From NCBI GenBank assembly GCA_046594915.1, contig JBKJRC010000005.1, positions 248,001 to 312,000 on the forward strand: a stretch of DNA of 64,000 nt. Direction: 5' to 3'. The translations under genes were made by a program, and so were the position numbers. Below the pieces are notes generated by a model. That model did not search any database and had not been told where the DNA came from. It saw only the letters and a list, made by a program, of their open reading frames with translations. Source of the stretch: Methylotenera_A sp046594915. Lineage in GTDB: Bacteria > Pseudomonadota > Gammaproteobacteria > Burkholderiales > Methylophilaceae. Every line of letters begins with the position of its first letter. Position 1 is the stretch's first letter. Of the stretch, positions 17,600 to 27,541 are shown piece after piece.

Positions 17600-20086
17600 C
17601 TATTTAAACCAATATTTATCTTGCCAATATTTAGGCTGAGTTTGCCGCCAAGATTCAACTTTTAATGACTGCTGCCGGGTAAAGTTAACCCTCAATTCAC
17701 CATGATAATCGGAACGATAAATTGCCGCGTCGTTATTCTTATAATGTGATTCAATCATTGGCTTGGGATGCTTAAAACGATTTAAATAACCCACGGTGAA
17801 AATAACCTGTTTTGCGCCTACCGCTTGTATAAAACTGTGAGTTGACGAAGTTTTGCTGCCATGGTGCGGCGCGACCAATATATCACTTGAAAGCTTATTA
17901 ATTGAGCGATGACTATTCGCTTCCAGCAACGCGGCTTCCGCTTCTTTTTCAATATCGCCTGTGAGTAAAATACTGCCGAATTGACTAGTTACTTTTAGTA
18001 CGCAACTCCGATTATTGTCTTTTACATTCATCTCGTTGTAGCTAGTTTTATCTGGATGCAATATTTCAAATGTGACTTTATCCCACTGCCACGACTGCCC
18101 TGCAAAACATTTCATCGCTTTTTTGGCTTGCCAATCTTGCGGCACATCAAATGAAGTTGCTAGCCAGCTTACTGGCACTTGCGCCAACACAGAAGCTGCA
18201 CCCCCACTATGATCGATATCATCGTGGCTTATAACAAACCCGTCCAAATGCTTAATGCCTTCACCACGCAAATAAGGCAGCACAATTCGAACGCCCGCAT
18301 CATTTTGCGCCGAATAGCGACTGCCTGCGTCATACAAAAGCGTGTGATTGGCGGTTTTAAGCACCACACTTAAGCCTTGGCCCACATCCAATATACTCAC
18401 TTGCATCTCACCCAACTGCAGTTTTTGTGCAGGCACAAAAAATAAAGGCAGCAATAATACAAAACCTACCCAGCGCTGCGGAAATCCGCGCGGCAACAGC
18501 AACCATATTACCCCCAGCAACGCCACCAGCATTGCCCATGCTGGTGGCGCAGCTTGCTGCCAAACAGCCATCGGCATATTGGCCAGCCAATTTAAGCCAA
18601 GCATGCACATTTGCAGCACCCAATGTGCGCCACCTAATACAAAATCTACAGAAAAAAGAACGTCCAAAAAACTGCCTAATATACTCAACGGCACCACAAT
18701 TAGGCTAATAACAGGAATGGCCAGCGCATTGGCCAGCGGCGAAATAATCGACGTTTGCCCAAAAATTACAATCAAAATCGGCAATAAACCTAAGGTAACT
18801 GCCCATTGTGTGTGTATGGCAGTTACCAGCCAGTTTTGCAGTTGCAGCCTGCCAACGCTAATATAAGCAATAAAAGCGACCGCCGAAAACGATAACCAAA
18901 AACCAGGCGCAATCACTGCCCACGGATCAATCAACACGACTACGATTAATGCAATGGCTAAGGCGCGCGAAATTGCTAAATTTCGCCCTAACAACAGCGC
19001 GAAAGCAAAAGTCATTAACATAAACAAGGTGCGTTGCGTTGGCACAGAAAGCCCTGCAAGACAGGCATATAAAATGGCAGCAATGCAGCCAGCAATTGTG
19101 GCTGCTTTTTTAGTTGGCATGCACATCACCAGCGCGGGAATTCGCCGCCAGATAAAAGCAGTAAAAGCGAAAGCCAAGCCTGCCAACATGGTAATATGCA
19201 AGCCAGAAATACTCATTAAATGATTAGTGCCCGTACGCAAATACACAGCCCAATTATCTGCACTAATCTGGCTGTCATCGCCCATTACCAGCGCGCGAAT
19301 CACACCTGCATAAGGCTTTCCTACTAATGATTGCGTGATGCGGTTACCGATTTTTTCACGCCAATACTCAACGATATAAGTTGGTTTAAATACAAAATTA
19401 TGCAGCTTTTTATAGACACTTTTATTCACGATTGTGCCCGTCGCTCTGATATTTTCGCTCAACGCCCACGCTTCGAAATCAAACCCATGCGGGTTGTAAG
19501 TGCTGTGCGGGCGTTTTAATTTAACCGTCAATTGCCAACGTTGACCTGCGTGAAAATCGTCGATTTCATTGGATGGTTTTGTAGTGCTTAATGCTAAAGA
19601 TTGAATGGTTTTTGGATAAAAAGTGAGTGAAATATGCTGCGGGATTTTTAAAACACTCTCTTTTGAATTAACACCTTTTAAGTCAGTATTTTTTGTTAAT
19701 ACGCGCTCAACATCAAACTCAAAGCGCACGCCACGCTCGGTTTTTTCTGGCAACGTGGCGATAACGCCCACGATGTTAACGCTTTTTTGTTGCCAATTTT
19801 TGGGCAACTCATCGCTTAACCTGATCTGCGCAAATGTGGCAGCCCAGCAAAAACCGATTGAACAAGCGGCTAAAAAAATCCAGCTATATTTAAAAAGTCT
19901 GTAGCTTAAAAAAAGTGATGTGCCAGTACTTAAATGGGATAAATGTAATTTGAATGGCTTAGTTTTTGCAGCGAGGAAAACCAGCATTAAAAAAACTGGC
20001 GCTAACCAGCAAAAATAACCGGGCAATGCCGCTTGCTGTTGTAGCAACCAAGCCCCTAATACAAAGCCAATTGCTGCGATAATCAT
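17600..20086 (-). CDS. comEC: DNA internalisation channel ComEC/Rec2
   Basis: An 828-aa polytopic protein that carries transforming DNA across the inner membrane. N-terminal helices and a DUF4131-type segment are followed by the competence domain (HLMSISGLHITMLAGLAF near 290) and then many helices. A C-terminal metallo-beta-lactamase-like domain has ISHDDIDHSGG (near 625) and APHHGSKTSS (near 750). It follows lolD closely on the same strand. With pilT, pilU, a PilB-like ATPase and pilA in the window, it suggests a transformation-competent ancestry. Confidence 0.92.
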   Translation of the reverse strand: MIIAAIGFVLGAWLLQQQAALPGYFCWLAPVFLMLVFLAAKTKPFKLHLSHLSTGTSLFLSYRLFKYSWIFLAACSIGFCWAATFAQIRLSDELPKNWQQKSVNIVGVIATLPEKTERGVRFEFDVERVLTKNTDLKGVNSKESVLKIPQHISLTFYPKTIQSLALSTTKPSNEIDDFHAGQRWQLTVKLKRPHSTYNPHGFDFEAWALSENIRATGTIVNKSVYKKLHNFVFKPTYIVEYWREKIGNRITQSLVGKPYAGVIRALVMGDDSQISADNWAVYLRTGTNHLMSISGLHITMLAGLAFAFTAFIWRRIPALVMCMPTKKAATIAGCIAAILYACLAGLSVPTQRTLFMLMTFAFALLLGRNLAISRALAIALIVVVLIDPWAVIAPGFWLSFSAVAFIAYISVGRLQLQNWLVTAIHTQWAVTLGLLPILIVIFGQTSIISPLANALAIPVISLIVVPLSILGSFLDVLFSVDFVLGGAHWVLQMCMLGLNWLANMPMAVWQQAAPPAWAMLVALLGVIWLLLPRGFPQRWVGFVLLLPLFFVPAQKLQLGEMQVSILDVGQGLSVVLKTANHTLLYDAGSRYSAQNDAGVRIVLPYLRGEGIKHLDGFVISHDDIDHSGGAASVLAQVPVSWLATSFDVPQDWQAKKAMKCFAGQSWQWDKVTFEILHPDKTSYNEMNVKDNNRSCVLKVTSQFGSILLTGDIEKEAEAALLEANSHRSINKLSSDILVAPHHGSKTSSTHSFIQAVGAKQVIFTVGYLNRFKHPKPMIESHYKNNDAAIYRSDYHGELRVNFTRQQSLKVESWRQTQPKYWQDKYWFK

Positions 20087-20107
20087 ATCAAAACTTGATA
20101 ATGACGC

Positions 20108-20785
20108 TTAATCTACCAGCGGCTGTAATTTGCCATCCACCAAGCGATATTGCCGCTGCATTTTGGCAGCTAAACTCAAATCGTGCGTCACCACCACTAA
20201 ACTAGTATTTTCGGCTTTATTCATTTCAATCAGCAAATCAAATACCAGGTTTGCAGTCACGCGATCTAAATTACCGGTCGGCTCATCCGCCAATATACAA
20301 GCGGGCTTTGTTACCAATGCCCTGGCCAAAGCGGCACGTTGACGTTCGCCGCCAGATAATTCGCCTGGCATGTGTTCTAAGCGATGACTTAAGCCGACTT
20401 TAGTCAATGTTTCTGTCGCAATCCCAATCGCTTCGCCACGCGGCATGCGACGAATCAGCAATGGCATCGCCACATTTTCAATGGCGGTAAACTCTGGCAA
20501 CAAATGGTGAAACTGATACACAAAACCCAAGCTTTGGTTGCGTAAATGGCCTTTTTGCGTTTCAGATAGCTGACTTAACTCTTTATTCAACAAACTTACA
20601 GTGCCACTGGTTGGCGCATCCAGCCCGCCCAATAAATGCAGCAAGGTACTTTTGCCAGATCCAGACGTGCCAACAATGGCGATTTGTTCACCTTTATTGA
20701 CCGTTAAGTCGATGCCGTTTAATACGGCGACATCTAAGCCCGTGTAGGTTTTATTTAAACCATTGCATTGGATAATATTATTCAT
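20108..20785 (-). CDS. lolD: lipoprotein-releasing ABC transporter ATPase
   Basis: A 225-aa ABC ATPase: Walker A GTSGSGKST (near 39), the LolD-type QFHHLLPEFTAIENV stretch, signature LSGGERQRAALARAL and Walker B ACILADEPTGNLD. It energises removal of outer-membrane lipoproteins from the inner membrane for LolA. It overlaps the permease gene by 8 bp. Confidence 0.95.
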   Translation of the reverse strand: MNNIIQCNGLNKTYTGLDVAVLNGIDLTVNKGEQIAIVGTSGSGKSTLLHLLGGLDAPTSGTVSLLNKELSQLSETQKGHLRNQSLGFVYQFHHLLPEFTAIENVAMPLLIRRMPRGEAIGIATETLTKVGLSHRLEHMPGELSGGERQRAALARALVTKPACILADEPTGNLDRVTANLVFDLLIEMNKAENTSLVVVTHDLSLAAKMQRQYRLVDGKLQPLVD

Positions 20786-22046
20786 ATCTTAACGCCTCGG
20801 CAGGGTTAATTTTAGAGGCTTTATAGCTGGGATAAAGGGTGGCGAACAGACTTAGCACAAAAGACATCACTACAATGGTAATGACATCTGGCCATTCGAC
20901 TTTAGACGGCAAATCGCTGATGTAATACACATCTTTGGCTAAAAACTGTACCCGAAAAATGCTTTCCAGCAGTGGCACGATGGTATCAATATTAAACGCG
21001 ACTAGCACGCCAATCACGGCGCCCATCAATGTACCAATGATGCCGATTAACGCGCCTTGCACAATAAAAATGCGCATAATACTGCCAGGACTTGCGCCAA
21101 AAGTACGCATAATGGCAATATCCGCGCGCTTGTCGGTAACCGCCATCACCAATGTGGACACGATATTAAAAGCGGCGACCGCTACAATTAAAGTCAAAAT
21201 AATAAACATCACGCGTTTTTCCAGTTGCACCGCTTTAAAAAAGTTAGCATGTTGCTGCGTCCAATCGGTGACAAAATACGCGCTATCTGCCTGACTTAAG
21301 CTTTGCGATAATTTGGCTGCCATGGCTGGTGCATCGAACAAATCATCCAGTTTTAAGCGCAAACCTGACACATTATTGCCCATGCGATATAACTTGGCCG
21401 CATCGTCAATATGAATCAGTGCTAAACCTGCATCGTATTCGTACATGCCGATTTGAAACAAACCGACCACTTTAAATTGCTTGATGCGCGGTACCACGCC
21501 TGTTGGCGTAAATTGACCTTGCGGTGCCAGCAACACGACTTTTTCGCCAATACCAATGCCTAATAAATGCGCTAAATCGGCGCCCAGCACAATATTAAAC
21601 TCGCCTGCTTTCAAGTCGTCTAAGCTGCCCACTTTCATATGGCTGCCTAAATCGACGACCTGATTTTCTAATTTAGGCAACACACCGCGCACGATTGCGC
21701 CTTGCACCGCTTGACCATTGCTGAGCATGCCTTGCGCCATGACATACGGCGCGCTGGCTTTGACTTCTTTGTTTGATTTCACCTGCTTGGCAAGTTTCGG
21801 CCAATCGCTTAACTGATTATTGGCACCTGTAATTTCCAAGTGCGAGGCCACGCCCAAAATACGGTTGCGCAGTTCGTCCTGAAAACCATTCATTACAGAC
21901 AGCACGATAATCAGCGCCGCTACGCCCAGCGCAATGCCAATCATGCTGGTAAACGAAATAAAGGAAATAAAATGATTTTTACGTTTGGCTTTGGTGTAAC
22001 GCAGGCCGACAAAGAGCTCAAACGGCAGTTTTGATAATAATGACAT
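20778..22046 (-). CDS. lolC: lipoprotein-releasing permease LolC/LolE
   Basis: A 422-aa permease with the MacB-like layout: one N-terminal helix after the conserved FELFVGLRYTKAKRKNHF start, a large periplasmic domain (about 50-260), and three C-terminal helices (about 275, 325, 385). It ends in the usual YPSYKASKINPAEALRYE. A single permease gene with lolD suggests a homodimer or LolCDE with the second permease elsewhere. It is the first gene of the minus-strand envelope block. Confidence 0.92.
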   Translation of the reverse strand: MSLLSKLPFELFVGLRYTKAKRKNHFISFISFTSMIGIALGVAALIIVLSVMNGFQDELRNRILGVASHLEITGANNQLSDWPKLAKQVKSNKEVKASAPYVMAQGMLSNGQAVQGAIVRGVLPKLENQVVDLGSHMKVGSLDDLKAGEFNIVLGADLAHLLGIGIGEKVVLLAPQGQFTPTGVVPRIKQFKVVGLFQIGMYEYDAGLALIHIDDAAKLYRMGNNVSGLRLKLDDLFDAPAMAAKLSQSLSQADSAYFVTDWTQQHANFFKAVQLEKRVMFIILTLIVAVAAFNIVSTLVMAVTDKRADIAIMRTFGASPGSIMRIFIVQGALIGIIGTLMGAVIGVLVAFNIDTIVPLLESIFRVQFLAKDVYYISDLPSKVEWPDVITIVVMSFVLSLFATLYPSYKASKINPAEALRYE

Positions 22047-22171
22047 AGACCGAATCTTAGCAGTTTATGTGCTTAAGATTCTAATTGGACTTTATAAAAT
22101 GCAGAATAATAATGCACAATTGTTGATGTATAAAAAAGGTTTAATGAAACAGTACTTCTACAAACACTTAT

Positions 22172-23854
22172 TTAAGCAGGAATCTCAATACTTACCCATT
22201 CGCGCTGCTTCATTTGCAACACGTCCGCTTGCACTAACTGCTCTTTGCCATCGATTTGAATGCGATATTGACTGCCGCGCTTATATTCACTTCTGGGCAA
22301 GATTAATGCATTTTTACCCGCAAAACGATGGCTATTTTTTAGTAAAATGCCTTCAAACGAATTCAGTTCAGTAAAACTGAATATATCGTCCTCTACAAAA
22401 TAGCCAAATTGCACTTCTGTACTTTTGTTTGAATCTAAATGCGCTACTTTGACTGACATGGCTTGCGCACCAATCATTTCCAAGCCAGCGCGATACGAAC
22501 CGTTTGCCTGCTTGCGCACACTTTTAATTTCAGCAACCATTAAAGCGGCTTTATTCTCAGTCGTGGTGTAACCCACCAATTTTCCAGGCTCAATCCAGTG
22601 ATTGATTTCTTTGCCTAAATCCACGGCAAAACCGTTTTTGCTTTCATCCACCATCCACCAATTTTCGCTGCCCAAGTGATATTGCGGTGTTTGAGTGTTT
22701 AACTTATTGCGCCGCTGCAGTGCTAATTTAACATCGAGTTCATTCTCATGTTCATTCATCACAGTATTGGTGCTGAGGAATCCTTGTAGCAGCATAATCG
22801 CGCGAATGTTTTCTAATCGGCTAGTCACATCTTCCAAGCCAAAACTCACGTTAAGCAACTGTGTATTTAAATGCCGATCTTCTCTTCTGCGCTGGCGCTC
22901 AAAACCTTCTACACACCATTCTGCACGCAGTTTTTTAAATAATTTAAGCACTACCGATGGCGGCGCAACATGATCTAAACCAAATTCTGTTAATGGCTTT
23001 TGCGTGGCAACCGCGCACAAATAAGCTTCAATTTTATCCACCAAACGAGTGGTTTTCCAAAATCGATACTCGGCATATTTCTCCACTGCGCGAATTCTTT
23101 CAGGGCCTTTATCGCCCTCTAGATTAATAAAAAACTGGACTTTATCTGGCCGATATTTATTTAAAATTAGCGGATTAGTGGCCCAAATTTTCAATACCTG
23201 CTCGGTTAACTGGATTTGTAAACGGCTGTAATTACCTTTGTGCAAAGTGTCCATCATAAAGCCGTGTTTTAGCAGCGCGGCAATGCTGGTTTCTTTGCGA
23301 TGAAAGCTATATAAGAATAAATTCTTGTTTACAATTGCCAAATTTTCAGCAAGTTTGATGACTTTATGCACAGTTGCCCACATGCCCGCAGGCGCAGGTT
23401 GATCGTCAAAATAACGCCATTTTGCCATCGCAAAAGCCGCATTGAGCAAGCGACATACAATCAATTGGATTTTATCTTCACCTAATATGATTTTATTTTG
23501 ATCTTGGTAACAGTTAAGAAAATGTGTGTAAGAAAGATACAGTTGGCGATAATACAAATATGCGGCATGATAGATGCTGTCTTCTAATTTTTTATTAATC
23601 TTTAATATAGTCAAGTACTTATGCGTTTCTTTTTTAGCATAACGGTAGGTATTTCGGTCGATTTCCAGCACTAAATCGATGTCGAATTTGGCTTGAGTCA
23701 TCGATTCAAATTGAATTTTAGCCAGCTGCTGTCTGGTCTCAATCAACACGTCTATCTCGGCCATTGCGGGCAAGGTATGCATCCAGACTAGCGATTTCTG
23801 CATGTCCTGATGCAGAAAAACTGACTGAAATTTATGTACAACCATTGATAACAT
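22172..23854 (-). CDS. 560-aa cytoplasmic protein of unknown function
   Basis: A large soluble protein without signal peptide or membrane helix. The N-terminal ~330 residues are predicted helical, with many Tyr/His/Lys positions. The last ~200 residues look beta-rich: NWWMVDESKNGFAVDL, WIEPGKLVGY and AALMVAEIKSVRKQANGSYRAGLEMIG are of the kind seen in PilZ-like or c-di-GMP-responsive regions of betaproteobacterial proteins. I cannot see a convincing RxxxR/DxSxxG c-di-GMP motif. It lies 125 bp upstream of lolC on the same strand. Function unknown. Confidence 0.7.
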   Translation of the reverse strand: MLSMVVHKFQSVFLHQDMQKSLVWMHTLPAMAEIDVLIETRQQLAKIQFESMTQAKFDIDLVLEIDRNTYRYAKKETHKYLTILKINKKLEDSIYHAAYLYYRQLYLSYTHFLNCYQDQNKIILGEDKIQLIVCRLLNAAFAMAKWRYFDDQPAPAGMWATVHKVIKLAENLAIVNKNLFLYSFHRKETSIAALLKHGFMMDTLHKGNYSRLQIQLTEQVLKIWATNPLILNKYRPDKVQFFINLEGDKGPERIRAVEKYAEYRFWKTTRLVDKIEAYLCAVATQKPLTEFGLDHVAPPSVVLKLFKKLRAEWCVEGFERQRRREDRHLNTQLLNVSFGLEDVTSRLENIRAIMLLQGFLSTNTVMNEHENELDVKLALQRRNKLNTQTPQYHLGSENWWMVDESKNGFAVDLGKEINHWIEPGKLVGYTTTENKAALMVAEIKSVRKQANGSYRAGLEMIGAQAMSVKVAHLDSNKSTEVQFGYFVEDDIFSFTELNSFEGILLKNSHRFAGKNALILPRSEYKRGSQYRIQIDGKEQLVQADVLQMKQREWVSIEIPA

Positions 23855-24041
23855 GTTGCAAACCTAACCAATTGTTAATTTTGTTAATTGTGCTATTTGC
23901 AAAATGCGTACCAATTTAAATAAAGCAATCAATAAAAAGATGCAATACAACATTTTTAGTTAATTGAATATTATTCAATAATACTTCTAGAAATAATACT
24001 GTTAGTTGCCGCTTATTAAACCGAACTGTTAAAATAAAGCC

Positions 24042-24653
24042 ATGTTTACAGGAATTATTCAAGCAATCGGCCAAATTGAAACGACAACCAAAGTGGGTGA
24101 AGACATTCAGTTGGTCATCCGGGCGGAAAATTTAGGCTTAGATGATGTAACGATTGGCGATAGCATCGCGGTGAATGGCGTGTGTTTAACCGTCGCGCAT
24201 CTGATCGAAACCGATGCACTAAAAACATATTTTACGGCGCATGTTTCAAAAGAAACATTAAGCGTAACGGTTGGCTTATCGCATCCACAAAGAGTTAACT
24301 TGGAAAAAGCACTGCGCTTAAACGACAGGCTGGGCGGTCATTTAGTCAGCGGTCATGTCGATGGCATCGGCAGTGTTGTTAGCTTTACCGATTTAGGTGA
24401 TTGCTGGGCATTAAGTATTAAAGCACCGCATGCTTTATCTAAATTTATTGCAAAAAAAGGCTCTATTTGCGTCAATGGCGTCAGCTTAACGGTTAATTCG
24501 ATTGAAAAAGATACTTTTAGTATGAATATCATTCCGCATACTTTACAAAACACCACTTTCAATCAACTTAAAGCGAGTAGCCAAGTGAATTTAGAAATTG
24601 ATCAAATCGCGCGCTATGTGGAGCGTATGACTGAATGGGCGAGCGAGATTTAA
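24042..24653 (+). CDS. ribE: riboflavin synthase, alpha chain
   Basis: A 203-aa enzyme that dismutates two lumazines to riboflavin. The start MFTGIIQAIG is diagnostic, and two homologous lumazine-binding halves are visible (VNGVCLTV near 46 and VNGVSLTV near 146), with the GGHLVSGHVDG segment between them. Three bases separate it from the ribBA-like gene. No FMN riboswitch pattern was recognised in the 187 bp upstream. Confidence 0.95.
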   Translation: MFTGIIQAIGQIETTTKVGEDIQLVIRAENLGLDDVTIGDSIAVNGVCLTVAHLIETDALKTYFTAHVSKETLSVTVGLSHPQRVNLEKALRLNDRLGGHLVSGHVDGIGSVVSFTDLGDCWALSIKAPHALSKFIAKKGSICVNGVSLTVNSIEKDTFSMNIIPHTLQNTTFNQLKASSQVNLEIDQIARYVERMTEWASEI

Positions 24654-24656
24654 ACC

Positions 24657-25760
24657 ATGTCACTAAAATCTATTAGCCCCATTACTGAAATTATCGCTGA
24701 CATTAAAGCCGGCAAAATCGTGATTTTAACCGATGACGAAAGCCGCGAAAACGAGGGTGATTTTGTCATTGCAGCCGAATTTGCAACCGCTGAACATATT
24801 AACTTTATGGCCAAATTCGGGCGCGGATTAATTTGCTTAACGTTAAGTGAATCGCGCTGCAAGCAATTGAATTTGCCACCCATGGTGCAAAAAAACGGCA
24901 CGCGTTTAGGCACCAACTTTACTGTCTCTATTGAAGCGGCAACTGGCGTCACCACAGGTATTTCCGCCAAAGACCGAGCCGCCACCATCAAAGCGGCGGT
25001 TGGCAAACACGCTACGCCAAAAAGTATCATCAGCCCAGGCCATATTTTTCCGCTCACCGCGTTAAATGGCGGCGTGCTGGTGCGCGCGGGCCACACCGAA
25101 GCTGGTTGCGATTTAGCCGCATTGGCAGGAGTTGAGCCCGCCTCGGTGATTTGTGAAATATTAAAAGACGATGGCGAAATGGCGCGCTTGCCAGATTTGG
25201 TCGAAATTGCGCGTCAACATGGCATTAAAATCGGCACCATTGCGGATTTAATCCACTACAGAAGCGAGACCGAAAAACTGGTGGAACGTGCCACAGAGCG
25301 CACCGTTATAACGCCATACGGTCCAATGCGCTTGATTGCTTATGTGGATAAAATTGCCAACGAAACGCACTTAGCTTTGGTAAAAGGGGCGCCAACTGTG
25401 CAGCAAGAAACGCTGGTGCGTGTGCATGAACCTTTATCGGTATTCGATTTGTTAGATAGCACCAGTTGTACGCATAGCTGGAATATGTTGCAAGCGATGC
25501 GCGTGATTTCCGAATCGAATTGCGGCGTGATTGTGTTATTACATCACAGCGAAAGCGCGGGCGATTTAATCGCCCGCATTGAACATGCAGATCAACCGAT
25601 CCGTTACAATCAGGAACTGCGCACTTATGGCATCGGTTCGCAAATTTTGCTGGATTTAGGTGTACGCAAAATGCGTTTAATGGCAACGCCACGCAAAATG
25701 CCCAGCATGATGGGTTTTGGTTTGGAAATTACTGGCTATTTGGAATGCGAAAAAAATTAA
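24657..25760 (+). CDS. ribB: 3,4-dihydroxy-2-butanone-4-phosphate synthase with degenerate GTP cyclohydrolase II-like domain
   Basis: A 367-aa fusion. Residues 1-205 are DHBP synthase with DDESRENEGD (26-35) and AGHTEAGCDLA (145-155). Residues 210-367 align in outline with GTP cyclohydrolase II, but the zinc-site segment SECLTGD...CDCG is replaced by RVHEPLSVFDLL and a single Cys in TSCTHSW, and the late catalytic stretch is also altered. The C-terminal part is therefore probably not a cyclohydrolase, as in the RibBX proteins known in Proteobacteria, and a separate ribA is expected elsewhere. It is cotranscribed with ribE; ribH and nusB do not follow. Confidence 0.9.
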   Translation: MSLKSISPITEIIADIKAGKIVILTDDESRENEGDFVIAAEFATAEHINFMAKFGRGLICLTLSESRCKQLNLPPMVQKNGTRLGTNFTVSIEAATGVTTGISAKDRAATIKAAVGKHATPKSIISPGHIFPLTALNGGVLVRAGHTEAGCDLAALAGVEPASVICEILKDDGEMARLPDLVEIARQHGIKIGTIADLIHYRSETEKLVERATERTVITPYGPMRLIAYVDKIANETHLALVKGAPTVQQETLVRVHEPLSVFDLLDSTSCTHSWNMLQAMRVISESNCGVIVLLHHSESAGDLIARIEHADQPIRYNQELRTYGIGSQILLDLGVRKMRLMATPRKMPSMMGFGLEITGYLECEKN

Positions 25761-25836
25761 ACGTATATTAATAGCCATAAAAAATGAGTGTTAAGTGATT
25801 GATTATTTTAGTTAATTTATGTTAAAGTCTTAACCA

Positions 25837-26412
25837 TTGGAAAACCTTAATTTAACTGGTCAATTTCTCATCGCGATGCCCGCCATGACAGACCCTTATT
25901 TTTCTAAAACCGTTACCTATATTTGCACGCACAATCAAGATGGGGCAATGGGCCTCATCGTTAATCGCAGCACCGATATCACCATTACCGATTTGTTTGA
26001 ACAGATCAAACTCAACGCAAATTCCCCGTTTTTACTGGAAAAAACCGTGCACTTTGGTGGTCCCATGCAAACTGAACGTGGTTTTATTCTGCACACGCCG
26101 CACGATGAATACAACTCGACTATCCTGGTCAACAACACCATCGCACTCACCACTTCTAAAGATATTTTAGAAGCCACAGCAGAAAACAATGGCCCTGAAA
26201 AAATGCTGATAGCGCTTGGATACGCAGGCTGGACGCCAGGCCAGTTGGAAGATGAAATGATGAACAATGCATGGTTGAGTTTAGATAGCAACAATATTCA
26301 CGATATTCACACCTTGATTTTTGACGCACCAAACGAGACAAAATTTGAGGTTGCCATGCAGTTAATGGGTTTGAATGTAGCCAATTTATCGCATAATGCA
26401 GGGCATGCTTAA
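25837..26412 (+). CDS. yqgE: YqgE/AlgH family protein
   Basis: A 191-aa protein starting at TTG 25837 (MENLNLTGQFLIAMPAM), with GLIVNRSTD, VHFGGPMQTERGFILH and LGYAGWTPGQLEDEM, which define the UPF0301/AlgH family. Its molecular role is unclear; it is nearly always next to ruvX, as here, where the next gene starts at the following base. Length matches the family. Confidence 0.92.
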   Translation: MENLNLTGQFLIAMPAMTDPYFSKTVTYICTHNQDGAMGLIVNRSTDITITDLFEQIKLNANSPFLLEKTVHFGGPMQTERGFILHTPHDEYNSTILVNNTIALTTSKDILEATAENNGPEKMLIALGYAGWTPGQLEDEMMNNAWLSLDSNNIHDIHTLIFDAPNETKFEVAMQLMGLNVANLSHNAGHA

Positions 26413-26931
26413 ATGACCGCAGATAATACTGATGCAAATAAGCTAAATGGCGCAAAAAGTCATCAAAATCAAAACCAAAGTCATTTACCTATTTTAGAGC
26501 GCAAATATCCTGATATTACTGGCACATTGCTGGCTTTTGATTTTGGCGAAAAACGCATTGGCGTGGCGGTTGGTGAAACGCTGCTTAAATTAGCGCACCC
26601 AGTGACCACAATTGAAGCCGAAACCAATGATGCCAAGTTTGCACAAATTGCGCTTATCATTCAAGAGTGGCGCCCTAGCTTATTAGTGGTGGGCTTGCCC
26701 ACGCATATGGATGGCACTGAGCATACCTTAACGCATTTGGCTAAAAAATTTGCGCAGCGCCTAGAAGGCCGTTTTAATTTGCCCGTCACCATGATAGATG
26801 AGCGATTAACTTCGGCAGAAGCCGCGCAAAATTTACATGCAATGGGCATTAAAAGTGCCAAACAAAAAAGCCTGCTAGATGCGGTTGCCGCGCAAAGCAT
26901 TCTACAATCATACTATGAATCGTATTGTTAG
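26413..26931 (+). CDS. ruvX: Holliday-junction resolvase-like / pre-16S rRNA nuclease
   Basis: A 172-aa RNase H-like protein (YqgF family): LLAFDFGEKRIGVAVGE (near 38) carries the first Asp, VVGLPTHMDGTEH the middle motif, and LDAVAAQSIL the last. The E. coli homologue processes pre-16S rRNA and affects transcription termination. It has a ~35-residue N-terminal tail rich in Asn and Gln before the fold begins. It abuts yqgE directly and leads into pyrR 61 bp on. Confidence 0.92.
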   Translation: MTADNTDANKLNGAKSHQNQNQSHLPILERKYPDITGTLLAFDFGEKRIGVAVGETLLKLAHPVTTIEAETNDAKFAQIALIIQEWRPSLLVVGLPTHMDGTEHTLTHLAKKFAQRLEGRFNLPVTMIDERLTSAEAAQNLHAMGIKSAKQKSLLDAVAAQSILQSYYESYC

Positions 26932-26992
26932 AAATCGTATTTTTAGCAGTTTTAACGGGTTAACTTTTTTAAATAATTAAAACAATATCAAC

Positions 26993-27541
26993 ATGCAACT
27001 ACCAAACCCAGAAACATTATTAAGCGACATCAGCGCGAAAATTCTCGCGCAATTGGCCAACCCTTTATTGGCTGAGAATAGCGCTTTAATCGGCATTCAC
27101 AGCGGCGGCGTGTGGTTAATGCAACGCATATTATCCCAGATTAAAACAGCAATTCCATACGGCACGCTAGATGCGGCTTTATACCGCGACGATTATGCAC
27201 AGCGCGGTTTAAAAGCAGAATTGCAGCCTTCTAACATTGCCTTTAATGTGCAAAATAAACACATTATTTTAATTGATGATATTTTTTACACTGGCCGCAC
27301 AACGCGCGCCGCCATGAATGAGTTGTTTGATTACGGCAGGCCCGCCAGCATTACGCTAGCGGTATTAATCAATCGCGGCGGCGCCGAATTGCCGATTACG
27401 CCGCAAATTGTGGGTGCAGAAATTCTGCTTAAACCGAATCAGAGCTTACAGTTATCGCTAGACACCAAAGGCAAATTACATTTAAGTTTAGAAACAGACG
27501 GTATTTCAGCAAAAGACGATGTAAAGGTAAGCCATGTATAA
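26993..27541 (+). CDS. pyrR: PyrR-like pyrimidine regulator/uracil phosphoribosyltransferase
   Basis: A 182-aa type I phosphoribosyltransferase with the PRPP loop in IILIDDIFYTGRTTRAAM (near 90-107) and IGIHSGGVWL near 34. In Gram-positives PyrR attenuates pyr mRNA; in Proteobacteria it is commonly the first pyr gene and its regulatory role is less clear. It overlaps pyrB by 8 bp. I saw no convincing attenuator upstream. Confidence 0.9.
   Translation: MQLPNPETLLSDISAKILAQLANPLLAENSALIGIHSGGVWLMQRILSQIKTAIPYGTLDAALYRDDYAQRGLKAELQPSNIAFNVQNKHIILIDDIFYTGRTTRAAMNELFDYGRPASITLAVLINRGGAELPITPQIVGAEILLKPNQSLQLSLDTKGKLHLSLETDGISAKDDVKVSHV

Noticed and set aside
18348..18866. 172-codon open frame on the plus strand within comEC
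   Set aside because: It lies fully antisense to comEC, has a Thr/Pro/Ser/Cys-rich composition typical of a shadow frame, and no ribosome binding site.
23855..24041. FMN riboswitch upstream of ribE
   Set aside because: The conserved RFN-element boxes were not recognised in this AT-rich 187-bp gap.
24650..25096. 148-codon minus-strand frame over the ribE/ribB junction
   Set aside because: Antisense to two well-identified genes and with no recognisable domain; judged a shadow frame.
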